A stretch of DNA of 64,000 nucleotides from Latrodectus hesperus (taxonomy: Eukaryota > Arthropoda > Arachnida > Araneae > Theridiidae). The stretch is from NCBI GenBank assembly GCA_037975125.1, contig CM075857.1, positions 22,174,822-22,238,821 on the forward strand, read 5' to 3'. The notes beneath the pieces were generated by a model. That model made no database searches, was not told the DNA's origin, and was given only the letters and a program-made list of their open reading frames with translations. The position numbers and the translations under genes were made by a program. Numbering within the stretch: position 1 is the first letter of the stretch; each line of letters opens with the position of its first letter. Positions 1-13,250 of the stretch are shown piece by piece.

Positions 1-887
1 TTTAAGGAAATCTCTTAACTTGAAATGAAAAAGCAGCTTATTTATATAAAATAGATAATACTAATAAATATTCAAAAAAAATGTGAAGGGAGTTGATACC
101 TTTTCTTTGTATAAAACATGCAAGAGTTAATACAATTTTTTTCAATATTAATTTATAATCGATAGATATTATATATACATTGTAATTACTTATTGCATAA
201 ATAAAAGGATAATTAAAAAAATATTGCAATTAAATTTGATAAATAACTTTTTTAATTTCATTTTAAAAATAAGCTTCAACATTATCATATTAAAAATTTT
301 ATCAAGTCCGAGAATTGCTCATATAATAAATGATTTCCTTGTAACTTTTGTTATTTTTTAAAAAAACTTTTAACGCAAAATAAATCTGTTGAGAAAATAA
401 TTAAACAATTATGAATAATATTCATAAGAAATAAATAATGTACTTAATATACAACTATGAGTAGAGGAAAACAAAGCTTATTAGTTTTAAACTATGATCA
501 AATAAAAATATTTTAAAATTGTAAGGTTTTTAAAGGATTTCGATAAAGTTTTCTAAAGAAGTTCAGACCAAACATGGTTCAAACAACCGTATGCAAAACA
601 TTTGATTGAAAAATGGTTTATATCATAATGACCTTCTGTATAATCTAAAATATTAACTTCACAACATTCTAAACATAAGGTTTTTATGCAAGAATGATAA
701 AGCAATATAATTATCACAATAAAATGAGTTTGCAGTATTCTAACTATAAAATTTTTATGCAAGAGTTAATAAAACAAGATAGCTCTACATTAAAATATGT
801 ATATAGAATAACTTAATAGTTCAAAAAATTGCTTTTATAGATGTATTTTCAAAGAAAATTCTAAAAAATTAATAAAACGAAAAGAAG
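1..887. other. AT-rich DNA, nothing assigned
   Basis: Only short AT-rich open frames without domain features. No RNA gene, repeat boundary or coding signal could be supported. Confidence 0.5.
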
Positions 888-1045
888 CCTGTTGGCTTAG
901 TGGTAGAGCTTCGCACTCCTAAGGCTCAGGTCAGAGGTTCGATCGTCGGGATGGGCAAGGTCGCTTCAGCCTTTCAAAAATTCAATGGGTTTATAAACTG
1001 AACATCAAGCATGCTTGGGTACTAAACAATGGGAGTTTTAGGTAA
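888..1045 (+). mobile_element. tRNA-derived SINE, family F4, 5' part
   Basis: The head reads like a tRNA promoter: an A-box-like stretch (TGGCTTAGTGGTAGAGC) and a B-box-like stretch (GAGGTTCGATC), then GGGCAAGGTCG and the F4 signature AAGCATGCTT. The same order occurs at about 21.9 kb (plus) and at 20.2 and 51.7 kb (minus). The copy stops at a 14-bp duplication and resumes at 1971, because a LINE was inserted into it. The acceptor ends do not pair, so this is not a tRNA gene. Confidence 0.8.
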
Positions 1046-1956
1046 CATAACATGAATTAAAGACCGACCCGCCCTAGGGCACACGGTCTTTGAAGTCAAT
1101 TGCGAGTAGCAATCCCGCCAAGTACGAGTGGCACATGTGCGGCAAGCGTCGCAACACGAAGCCACCCCTGCCAGAGCAACGATATCGGAGCGCTAGAGGA
1201 CGGAGATGTGGCTCCCTGGATGGATCCGAAAACTCTCGGGATGCGGCCAAATCAGCCTAGAGACCAATACTTGCTGGGCATTGCACCCAGCCCGGCAACC
1301 ACCACCCCGCGGTCCATCAAGACTCTCTCCAACGGAAGAAAGGCGGTTTGCCTTTATTAATAATTAACAACTATTTACAAAATAAACACCATCATTTATA
1401 GTGCTAAACTATAATAGTAATTACAACAAAATGACAAGCAGCTTTAACATAACAATACAATGACAAATTACTTTAATTATAACAATTATAACAACTCAGA
1501 GATTAGAGTCTAACTTAAACATACAATTTAGTTGGTTAACATAGTACTTAGTTAGTATTGTGTAGGAGTGTCTATTAGGTTTAAATAGAACTATTTTCTA
1601 AACTATCCTGTAACAACTTATTAATAATCTGTTCTATTGCCAGTTTAAAGTTCTTATTATAGATAAGTTTGCTTATATTCAGATTCATGTAATTTGGTGG
1701 ATAGAGTTTATTTCTTATTTCGCTGAAATGACTACATGTGTACACTATATGATTTGTGTCTTGAATAAGCCCGTCATACCTACAGGTTGCCGGCTTTCCA
1801 TGAAATCTGTTTTGGTAAACGCCCATCACTCCATGCTCAGTTATAATTTGATTGATATAAAAATTTGATATTATTCTTTTAGTTGAGACTATTGGAAAAA
1901 TTTGGTGAACTCTTCTGGCCTTTACAGATTGGTCCCAGTATTGTTGCCAGTAGTTT
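1046..1956 (-). mobile_element. 5'-truncated non-LTR retrotransposon inserted in an F4 SINE
   Basis: Flanked by the direct repeat GGAGTTTTAGGTAA (1032-1045 and 1957-1970), as target-primed insertion would leave. Read on the minus strand it opens inside the end of an ORF2-like frame and continues into about 535 bp of 3' UTR. The UTR is unusually GC-rich between about 1080 and 1340 compared with the surrounding DNA. No clear poly-A tail is seen next to the 3' duplication. The clade is uncertain; the tail resembles I/R1-type elements. Confidence 0.8.
1581..1829 (-). pseudogene. ORF2 C-terminus of a non-LTR retrotransposon (fragment)
   Basis: An 82-residue open frame ending with a proper stop before the 3' UTR. 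It carries a Cys/His tail of the kind found after the reverse transcriptase or RNase H domain: CRYDG, then NHIVYTC, then a leucine-rich end. Minus-strand sequence upstream of it (to 1956) still reads WQQYWDQSVKARRVH, which resembles the segment that normally precedes the Cys tail, but it contains a stop. Everything upstream, including the catalytic domains, is absent through 5' truncation. Confidence 0.65.
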
Positions 1957-1970
1957 GGAGTTTTAGGTAA

Positions 1971-2070
1971 AGCTGACCATCTAACAGCAATATGAACCAG
2001 GGGCCTTCAGTCAGATAAAAAGATATGAGCAATTTATGACTTAGTCCACACATTGGCTGTCCTGCCTCTT
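1971..2070 (+). mobile_element. SINE F4, 3' part (continues 888-1045)
   Basis: GCTGACCATCTAAC followed by CAGGGGCCTTCAGTCA and GGCTGTCCTGCC matches the 3' half of the F4 copy at 21.9-22.1 kb. Joined to 888-1045 through the single target site, it restores the F4 order. Confidence 0.75.
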
Positions 2071-3930
2071 ATTTAGTTTTTTAAAAGAAAATGTGTAACC
2101 AAAAAGAGGAGTAATAATTAATATTGAGATTTTCATAATGTCCTTCCATCCATACTGATTTAGAAAATTCTTGTTGGTCATTAAGGATACTATTGTAAAA
2201 TTTTTCGATTTGTATTCTTATGTCATTATTTTTGTAAAAGTTTTTTTTTGTTGTTTTTTATTCTCTCAACGTTTATTCTAGTTATGTCTAGTTCTAAATT
2301 TTGCCGACCACATAGCATATAGGTTAACTTTTGGTTTCATATAACTGTAACATCTGAATTCAAATCATAACGGAAAATAAACGTACAGATTCATCATACA
2401 TTTTATCTCAACTCTAAAAATAGCTTTGCAGGTTTCTCTCAAATATTAAATTTCTCGCCAATCAAACGAGCACTTATTGAACCCCAGTTTATGCAAATAC
2501 ACTAATTACTATTCAAGAACTTCTTGAATGAATAAAACTAGACAACAACTTCTAGTCAAAACCAAATTTTTTCCCTAATTTAATTTCTCATTCTTTCGGA
2601 AGGCTTCCAGTTCTGAAAAATAGGAATATATTTATTTTATAAATATTGGCTGTATCGTTAAAACAGAAAATCCTGTTTGATTTAAGCCAGACATAAGGTA
2701 GTAGTTTTTGACTGGAAAACAATAACTTTTTTATATTCCACACACAAGTATATGAAAAAAAATTCTTGCTGTAAACACAACCTAAAGAATCAAGAAGTTT
2801 ATTCAGTATTTCTATTAAATTTTGAAATTCTTATAGAAATTTTATGATATATATTTCGTATAGAACATTTTTTTATAATATTTCATAACACTTATAAAAA
2901 TTTCTTTAAAATCCTAAAACAAATTTCACAATTCTTATGTATAGAAATATGAAATTTCTTATAACTTTTATAAAATAATTAATATACAAATTGTATTGGA
3001 AATAAATATCTGTTAATTCCAAGAATGTTCAAATGATTGTGTTTTTTCCTTTTTGAAGGAATATGCCATTTTAAATACATATTTTTGGTCTGAACTTCAT
3101 TAATTAAAATCCAGCTTCTACTTAATAATGAAAGACTTTTTGCATTTAAATTTATCAAGGTGTGTGCCTTTTAAAAAAAGATAGTTTTCCGAGATAAAGA
3201 TTCCAAGAAAGATAGTTTTCCAAGTATTCTCCCTTGCGATGCATGAATGCGGAATCTATTTAAATAATATGAATATTATGAATTATTTTTCACGGGAAAT
3301 CAGTGTGTAAAAGATGATCAAATGAATCACAATATTTTTCTTAGTTTGGCTACATAATGCCCCATATTAGTTTTGCTGTTGGAATATATCTGTGGGGATA
3401 ACGATTAAGGAAATAGCCAATAGAAATCAATAAAAAAATTACATATCGATATACTAATTTATTTTGATATAAAATTATTCCATTTTAAATTTTTAACTTT
3501 TATCAAATAAATTGAGTGATAAATTTTCTTATTTTATTGGCTGATAACTCATTTTGTATAAAATAAATAACCACATTTACAATATAAAAAATAATATATT
3601 ATAACCAAAAAATTTTTTAAAGCAAATATGTTTGCATAGAACTAACTAAAAAATAAATTACATCAAATTTTTTTAAGAAATATATAGCTCTAATTGCTAG
3701 AATAAGGTCTATTTTTCTCTTAAAGTAAAAATATATTCAACACGAACTTTTTACTTGTAATTTCTTTACTTCTACTTCATTATCTAATTCGTTTTTACAT
3801 ATTATTCTCATAAAAACAATCCATCTTTTTTTTACTTTCTTCTATAAACTATTTTGTTGTAAAACACTTGACGAGAGTATTTCAATAATGCTTTGATAAA
3901 CTAATGATACTTTATAATTTCAATGTTATA
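2071..3930. other. AT-rich DNA, nothing assigned
   Basis: Low-complexity AT-rich sequence with short homopolymers. I see no coding frame, SINE head or terminal repeat. Confidence 0.45.
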
Positions 3931-4735
3931 ACTGCCCAGCACTTTCCTTTCTTACCTTAAATCTGCCGAGTTCTTTCCTTTCTTACCTTATATCTGCCGA
4001 GTTCTTTCCTTTCTTACCTTATATCTGCCGAGTTCTTTCCTTTCTTACCTGATATCTGCCGAGTTCTTTCCTTTCTTACCTTAAATCTGCCGAGTTCTTT
4101 CCTTTCTTACCTGATATCTGCCGAGTTCTTTCCTTTCTTACCTTATATCTGCCGAGTTCTTTCCTTTCTTACCTTAAATCTGCCGAGTTCTTTCCTTTCT
4201 TACCTGATATCTGCCGAGTTCTTTCCTTTCTTACCTGATATCTGCCGAGTTCTTTCCTTTCTTACCTGATATCTGCCGAGTTCTTTCCTTTCTTACCTTA
4301 TATCTGCCGAGTTCTTTCCTTTCTTACCTTAAATCTGCCGAGTTCTTTCCTTTCTTACCTGATATCTGCCGAGTTCTTTCCTTTCTTACCTTATATCTGC
4401 CGAGTTCTTTCCTTTCTTACCTTAAATCTGCCGAGTTCTTTCCTTTCTTACCTTATATCTGCCGAGTTCTTTCCTTTCTTACCTTATATCTGCCAAGGTC
4501 TTTCTTTTCTTACCTGATATCTGCCGAGTTCTTTCCTTTCTTACCTTATATCTGCCGAGCTCTTTCCTTTCTTACCTTATATCTGCCAAGGTCTTTCCTT
4601 TTCTTACCTGATATCTGCCGAGTTCTTTCCTTTCTTACCTTATATCTGCCGAGTTCTTTCCTTTCTTACCTGATATCTGCCGAGTTCTTTCCTTTCTTAC
4701 CTTATATCTGCCAAGGTCTTTCCTTTCTTACCTTA
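3931..4735. repeat. 31-bp minisatellite, about 26 units
   Basis: Head-to-tail units built on CTGCCGAGTTCTTTCCTTTC plus CTTACCT and a variable linker. The linker has three states (TTAAATC, TTATATC, TGATATC), and some late units change CGAGTT to CAAGGT. The pyrimidine-rich strand is the plus strand. The unit length is not a multiple of three and there is no spacer DNA between units, so it is neither coding nor a CRISPR array. Confidence 0.97.
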
Positions 4736-5145
4736 TTTTCAGTTATTTCAATTGAAATATTAAACATTTGCTATTTATTTTTTCACACATATTGTAATGT
4801 TTATATAATGTTTACACACATATAATGTTTGATGTTTATATTTTCAATTAGAATATCAAACGTTTTCTCAATAAAAAATTAGTTTTCTCTCCTTGCATTT
4901 CAAATTTACTATATAGTTATTTCTCTTTTGAAAATTTTCTCCATAAATTATGTACAATTTCGTTGATCAAGATCTGTTTTTCGAATCACGAGAACACAAA
5001 ATATCACCCTCATATATGATAGCGAAAAATAAAGAACGCAAAACTAAAAATGAAACATTATAAAAATTTTGATTTTGTTTTCATGATAAACCTTTTGTTG
5101 TTTAAAGCTTAAATTTATTAAAGAAAATTCTATCTAAAAGATGTA
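4736..5145. other. AT-rich DNA, nothing assigned
   Basis: A short imperfect direct repeat (AATATTAAACATTTG and AATATCAAACGTTTT, about 95 bp apart) is the only structure noticed. Confidence 0.4.
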
Positions 5146-5580
5146 TACATTTTATGAATTTTATATCCGCAAAAGACATATCAGTCAAAATTTTTATAGT
5201 AAAAAAATTAAGGAAAGATATGCAAACATTGATAAACAAACATTAAAAAACTTCTAAGACTCTTATAAATAATATCTAATTGAAAATGCAACACTTTATT
5301 AATTTTATTCCTGCAAAAAACATATCAGTCCAGTATTTTATGGTAGAAATTGAAACAAAAGCTATTCAAACATTAAGAAACAAGCATAAAAAAACTGCTA
5401 AGACGCTCATAAATAAAAACATTTAACTAAAAAAATGTCAACTGTCTATTGATTTTATTCTTGCAAAAGAAATATTAGTCTACAATTTTATAGTAAAAAA
5501 ATGAAGCAAAAGATATGCAAACATTGAGAAACAAGCATAAAAAAGCTGCTATGATGATCATAAATTGAAATATCACCATA
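5146..5580. repeat. Degenerate tandem repeat, about 3 copies of 144-150 bp
   Basis: Three diverged units, marked by GCAAAAGACATATCAGTC (5169), GCAAAAAACATATCAGTC (5313) and GCAAAAGAAATATTAGTC (5463). Each is followed by a shared AAACATTGAGAAACAAGCAT-like stretch. A single related unit lies at about 37.84-37.93 kb, also just upstream of a copy of the palindrome-bearing repeat, so the two probably belong to one larger repeat. Confidence 0.7.
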
Positions 5581-5619
5581 GTTAAATCAAAATAAATTTT
5601 TTGGTACCTGTCTGTGAAT

Positions 5620-6060
5620 CAATAACAATTATTTCACCAAAGCCCATCAAAAGATCATTCTTAGAAATGGAGAAAAATTTCTTTTGTATGTAGTTAAAAA
5701 TATACTTATTATTCAAAGTATCACCTGTAATGTTTCGTAGCAGCCATCTTGAGTTCCTAGAAACTTTTAAATATATTCCCGCCTAATCAAATAACTTTCT
5801 GGTTAAAAACTAATCTTTTCGAAGAGTTTGATTTTAATGTGAACCTAGCGATGTCTCAAATGTCATTATATAAGCTCTTTGTTTAGACCAGAAAGGGTAA
5901 AGAGACACATTATAGACACACTTAAAAAATCGTAAAATAAGTCATTAATCTTCACTAATGTGTTTTCATTTGATGATTTACCAAATGAAATACATTTATC
6001 AAATCATTTAAAAAATAGTGACTCTAGTTCTTTGAAAAATAGCAGCATTTTTATTCTCTA
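5620..6060 (+). repeat. Dispersed palindrome-bearing repeat, copy 1 (diverged)
   Basis: Shares ACTTTCTGGTTAAAA, GATTTTAATGTGAA and GAGACACATTA blocks in the same order with 38.1-38.3 kb. It is less closely related to 30.6-30.8 and 59.2-59.4 kb. The central palindrome is eroded here. No open frame or known element signature was recognised. Confidence 0.55.
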
Positions 6061-6334
6061 TTTCCAAATTAAAAGAATTACACTTCAGTAAAATAAAAAT
6101 ATATTTTCTTCCTTTTTTACAGTCATTATTTTGTAATTTTTTAATTGCAAGTTTAAAGCCTAGTCTTTTAATTTTTGAATTCACCTTTTTACATTTTTAA
6201 AAGTAATGAGAAGGAAATAATTTAAAACCAGTGTTATACCGAAAGAGATATTTTATTTTATTTACTGTTAATTTTTTTATATTATAAGTCATTCAGATAA
6301 AAACTTACTAATAAAATATTGACAATTTTCCACC

Positions 6335-6552
6335 ATTGCATTTCTTATAATATTATATTAGATGAAAATGTTTTAATTTATTAATATTGACGTTTATGGA
6401 ATATTTTAATTAATACATAAAAAATTATTGCATTTCATATTTTCCTTCTTCAAAATGACTGATCTAAATTTCAATAAAATTTGATCCAACAAAATGCAAA
6501 TTAATCCTTTCAGCATTTGTATTTTTTTCTCAGAACTTATGACAGCAATTAA
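6335..6552 (+). repeat. 216-bp inverted repeat, left arm
   Basis: Reverse complement of 11485-11700, with roughly ten mismatches over about 216 bp by eye. It starts ATTGCATTTCTTATAAT and ends at GAACTTATGACAGCA. Similarity stops abruptly on both sides. Confidence 0.85.
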
Positions 6553-8711
<2,159 letters not shown>

Positions 8712-10187
8712 TCTTAGTTATTCAAACTCTTTGTTATATGTTTAACATTCTTGATTAAAAGTGCCAAATTTCAGAATGTAGTGCTAAATCATATACCTAA
8801 TCCGATCATTAACCGCGACTATAAATAATCAAGCTGTTGGCAATTGATTTTGAATTCCGGCCAAATGATGAATCCAAAATACGAGGTACCATTTACTTTG
8901 ATACATTTTATACCTTATAAACAAAGATAAAATGTTCCCAGTGAATATCAATTCATTGTCTGATTGGAATTAATGTCATTAACTTTCAGTTAGGAAAATG
9001 GCACTTCAGTTGCAGTGTTGTAAAAAGTGTAACACTGGTAAATAAATATTAATTTGACTGAAATGAATTTCTTAAGTTATTATAGACTTAGTGATTTGAG
9101 TGATTATGTGACCGAATATGCGATATGTGACTGAATAGCAAATATATATCCGTGACGAACTTTGCTTAAAACTTATTTTGGTCACATAAATGAAATTACT
9201 CTTGTTATTTATCGTTTGTAGATGACAATGATTTTTAAAAAAATTTGATTATTTTAATGAAAATAAAAATATCAGCTTAAGTTGCATCTACACATTTTTT
9301 GTTTCACTGCATATAATTAAATGGTAAAATAACCAATACATTTAAAACAATTATTTTTGAGTAATTTTAAAAGAGACAGTTCACATACATACACACAGAT
9401 TTAGAGTAAATTAGTTTCCTTTTGTCTTCGAAAAATAAAGAAAAAAAATTTACTGCAAATTTTTTTTACTTCTCATTGTCAGAAGTGGTATTTCAAAATG
9501 AAGTTTAATTTCAAGTAATCATTAACTAATATTGCATTTCCTTTCAAATATAAAATAAGAAATTTGAGAGGAAGCTCTTTAAGAAATCTGAATCATCAAC
9601 GGCAAATAAAACAAAGCATAAATTAAATGACAGAAATTGGTTTTTCTAAAAGAATAGAACAATAAATTTTCTTTTAAAAAAATTATTAGTTTTTAAAAAA
9701 AATTATTTTTGAAAAATATATTTCAAAAGTATGCTGTCATGAACAGGAGAAAATTAAATTATAATATAACCTAATATGGGTAAATTTTAATATTTTTGAA
9801 TTCAATTCTATGGCCTCCAAAAGTTTATACGAGCTCAGAATAAATAATATTCCTTTTTATATAACTCCGAATAATATTAAAAACTTTATTCGAAGACAAA
9901 ACTTGAAAACTTTTGAACTAAAAGAAAAACAATTCTGTGTTTTTGTCTTATTTTATATATTTCTACTGTGAATGTGCTTAAATTCCTTATATTTCGGCTA
10001 CGAGCCAACTTATTATGTTTTATCATTCCATACAATATTTTATTTGTTTATATAGAAGCTAAAAAGGGTGAAACTTATATTAAATGCGTAATGTTTTTAC
10101 CATAATTTAAAAAATTAAAACTTTGAAAATGATGACGTCTACATGGTAGATGACGTCATTCCATGAGATCGGATGCGCTAAAAAGCC
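8712..10187. other. AT-rich DNA, nothing assigned
   Basis: No coding or repeat signal recognised. Confidence 0.4.
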
Positions 10188-10475
10188 CTGCCAATAGCTG
10201 AGTGGTTAGCATTGCAGATTCCTAGGGTGTTGGTAGCCGGTTCGAGTCCTGATTCGGGCATGGATGTTTCTTTCTCTTTGTGTTTCTTTGGCCTTCCTTC
10301 TAGGGTGATGAATGAATATGGCCCACCCTATAAACGAGTTTGTGATGGAGTGACGTGGGTAATGCTACTGGCATCCAGAACTTGGTTCACAGGCGTGGGT
10401 AACGATAAATAAGTTACAGTTTCCGACTTTGTTGTGGCAAAAGGTTAACCCAGTGCTCACCATTTTCTTAAAAGA
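10188..10475 (+). mobile_element. tRNA-derived SINE, family F1
   Basis: A-box-like ATAGCTGAGTGGTTAGCATT and B-box-like CCGGTTCGAGTCC, then TTCGGGCATGG. The tail contains GGCCCACCCTATAAACGAG, GGTTCACAGG and TTGTTGTGGC, all in the order seen at 30.0 kb (plus) and 29.0 kb (minus). This copy is more diverged than the 30.0-kb copy. No clear target duplication. Confidence 0.85.
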
Positions 10476-11115
10476 TATCCTAAAAATAAAAATAATTTTC
10501 CTAGTTATTTGATTTTCAGTAATTCACATTTTGATAGTTACCATTAGCGAGAATAAATAAAACTGAAACTTAGAGATAAAATGCACATTCTTATCATCTT
10601 TATTAAACGTAGCAACACAACGTAGACAACAAACGACAATAACATACCATTTAATAGACTAAATCATTTTGATTTTCTTTGGATAAGTTAGTACCAAATC
10701 TAAAATTTAGTAACACAGTACATGATGTACAATTATTTTATCACCACTTACATGGTATTATACTGCATTGTTTTTCGTTTGATGTAATGAAAACTATTTA
10801 ATTTTAATGTTCAAAAAGAGATGTTTGATTTATATAAATTCATATTATATTCTTTGTTTATTTTACTATTGTTTTCATTAGCCTATTTGGTTAAAACTTT
10901 CCATAGATTATATTATTATTTTAATAATCATTTTTAATAATATCTGGTTTTAATAAAAGATCTGGTTTCAAATGAATTTCACTAATTTTAACATTTTTGA
11001 GAAACTTTTACCAATTTACCTATATCTAATTAAAGCACTGTTTAAAATTTGTTTTCATAAAAAAAACATTGTTTATCTATGTCATCTATGTTACATTTAA
11101 AATTTGTTTTCATGA

Positions 11116-11179
11116 AACTTGGTTTAATGATCATTTATTTGTTTTCATGAAAACAAACCAATAATCATTAAACCAAGTT
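11116..11179. repeat. 64-bp near-perfect palindrome
   Basis: Two arms of about 31 nt meet at TTTTCATGAAAA with no spacer. The outer part (AACTTGGTTTAATGAT and ATCATTAAACCAAGTT) is perfect, with a few mismatches near the middle. It lies between the two 216-bp inverted arms. Confidence 0.85.
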
Positions 11180-11484
11180 AATCTCACTGAAAAATTAATT
11201 TAAGAATAATTAAAGTCAATGTGAAATTCAAAATTTACATAAAATAATTTTACTAACAATAAATTATTTAATAGAATTTATACAAAATAAATAATAAATA
11301 TCAAGCAAGAATGTTAAATTGTATAAAAAAATTAATCAGGGAAATGAACTCAAATTCCACGTAAAAAGTTATATTTTTTGTAATATATTTCGAAGAAATA
11401 ACGTTATATTTGCATGGAATATGGAATGTAATAAATGAAGAAAAAATTTATTCATAATCATGATTTCATTAAGAATAGTTTAAT

Positions 11485-11700
11485 AAATGCTGTCATAAGT
11501 TCTGAGAAAAAAATGCAAATACTGGAAGGTTTAATTTGCATTTTGTTGGATCAAAATTTATTGAAATTTAGATCAGTCATTTTGAAGAAGGAAAATATGA
11601 AATACAATAATTTTTTATGTATTAATTAAAATATTCCATAAATGTCAATATTAATAAATTAAAACATTTTCATCTAATATAAAATAATAAGAAATGCAAT
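11485..11700 (-). repeat. 216-bp inverted repeat, right arm
   Basis: Inverted partner of 6335-6552, ending GAAATGCAAT. The short plus-strand open frame across it (11435-11629) has no recognisable domain and lies in the repeat, so I do not call it a gene. Confidence 0.85.
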
Positions 11701-11721
11701 TTTTCATCGAAATGTCACATT

Positions 11722-12060
11722 TTTTGTAGCCTGGTTGGTAAGACGTTAATTCTCGTTATCGGAAGGTAGTGAGTTTGAATCCCGACGCAATCGAAGATCC
11801 ATCGTATTCGCTAATGGTGGCTAGAACATATTAAATATGTTGCGATCGCAATGTCCTCCATGTGAAATGATACCTTTGTGAGTGGTAGGCCATGTCTGGG
11901 GATCTCCTGCATAGTCCTAGCTTTTAAGCTATTAAGATCCATTGTCTTGGCTACGACTGCACACCTACTGGCTGCCCCAATATATAAGGTGCTATTTCTT
12001 CCACCCCTTGTTGTGCTGAAAGGTCGAGATCCTAGTAGCCGAACATAAATACAACAACTT
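11722..12060 (+). mobile_element. tRNA-derived SINE, family F2
   Basis: A-box-like TAGCCTGGTTGGTAAGACG and B-box-like GAGTTTGAATCCCGAC, then the F2 signature CGCAATGTCCTCCATGTGAA and GGCCATGTCTGGGG. The flanks TCACATTTT and TCACATTCT could be a worn target duplication. The same body occurs at 16.0, 24.2/24.6 and 29.4 kb. Confidence 0.85.
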
Positions 12061-12562
12061 TTCACATTCTAATAGAATATTATCTTATACATTAATATGC
12101 AACAGAATATATTCTGTTATGTTAATCTTATATGGTTTATCAGGATTAATAGTAGGCTCTACCAGCCATGAGAAGTATGTAGCCCCTTATCCGTCAGACA
12201 TACTCTGCAAAGAAAACTTTGTTATACATTTCCTACATCATATGCCTCTAGAATAAAAACAAATGATCAGTATTTCCATGTAGGTACATAAGTATTATAA
12301 CTATGAAAGCAAATAGTAAGTGAATGTGGCAAACCAATAAATATATGTAAACAGAAAGCATGTAAGATAATTTAATAAAAGTAAGACATGTTTAAAAGGT
12401 AATATTTTTTTTTTTAAAGAAAATCTAGAATTATGAATAATTTCTTTTGAGAGAAGTTGCAGCACGTCATATCAGAGTCCATGCACCTTTTGAAAATTTC
12501 CTGAGTTTCACAGAAAAAGCTTCTTGTTGTTGTTTCTTATCCCTGTGACCAGCAATGCTAAA

Positions 12563-12847
12563 TCAGGTCCATGAATTTAATCCCCCTGAAGAAATCCAGT
12601 CTAATAGGAGGTCTTGAATCAGGCCTTGCCTAGTAAGTCCCAGACAAGATAAAATGTGACTAGGAGAGGCTTGTGCAGGAAAGCACTTAGTGCAGATTTC
12701 GAGTTGCTTATTACCTCCAACAAAAATCATTGATGACAGACGATCACTAATGAAACGGGTAAGAGTTTTGATCTCGTCTAATGCAGCCCCGAACAAAGAA
12801 GCCAACAGGGCACCTACTCTGATACCACCAGTGTATGGACCATCCAA
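12563..12847 (-). pseudogene. LINE ORF2 C-terminal Cys/His tail
   Basis: A 94-residue frame with IKTLTRFISDRLSSM, then CTKCFPAQASPSHILSC, a C-x2-C-x8-H-x3-C arrangement, and a DLLLDWI end. This tail follows RNase H in R1/I-like LINEs and is thought to bind nucleic acid. The upstream catalytic parts are broken or missing. Confidence 0.72.
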
Positions 12848-12955
12848 ATGGCCTTATTTGTTGGCTTATATTTAGAAAACAGCTCCATATAAATGAGAGA
12901 AGTGGCAGACATTGTGTCCTCGCCAGCACCAGCTCTAACCAAACTGTCAGCAGTT

Positions 12956-13231
12956 TCATTTCTGGCAACATTGACATGGGACAGAATACAAATGGAAGGA
13001 GATCCGAAGAGAAAGAGAAAGTTGATTTAGTTTCCTCAGAATGTATGCACTTGTACTATCGCTCACGTTATGCCTATCGGCCAAGTGCTGGATGGCATTT
13101 CTACAATCCGGAAATATCAGAAAATCCTTTTGCTGCGGTAGCAACATTATGGAATTCAAACCCTCAAAAATTGTGATAAGCTCGCTTCCAAATACCGAGC
13201 AGAAGTCAGAAAGTGAATTCAGAGGAAACAT
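12956..13231 (-). pseudogene. LINE RNase H domain fragment
   Basis: A 91-residue frame. It keeps FGSEL (the usual second acidic position) and IFPDCRNAIQHLA (equivalent to the SDSxAAI block, Asp kept). NETADSL in the adjoining frame corresponds to the final NERAD block. The first TDGS aspartate is not seen. Frame changes separate it from the Cys tail at 12563-12847, so it cannot make an active enzyme. The plus-strand frames over this span are shadows. Confidence 0.7.
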
Positions 13232-13250
13232 TTCAGGTTACAAATTACCA

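Larger units (their letters stand above)
12403..13250 (-). mobile_element. 5'-truncated non-LTR retrotransposon relic (RNase H plus Cys tail)
   Basis: Minus-strand coding traces run from an RNase H domain (about 13.23 kb) through to a Cys tail (about 12.56 kb), then a short 3' UTR ending at a T-run (12402-12414) that would be an A-tail on the minus strand. No target duplication found. The protein style, CTKC then SHILSCLGL, resembles R1/I-like LINEs reported from spider genomes; that comparison is from memory. Confidence 0.75.

Noticed and set aside
1100..1360. 86-codon plus-strand frame in GC-rich DNA
   Set aside because: Lies in the 3' UTR of the inserted minus-strand LINE and has no domain features.
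3931..4735. CRISPR-like array of about 31-bp repeats
   Set aside because: Units are contiguous with no unique spacers, and the DNA is eukaryotic.
12835..13176. 113-codon plus-strand open frame
   Set aside because: It is the opposite strand of the LINE RNase H and Cys tail, where the motifs are clear on the minus strand.
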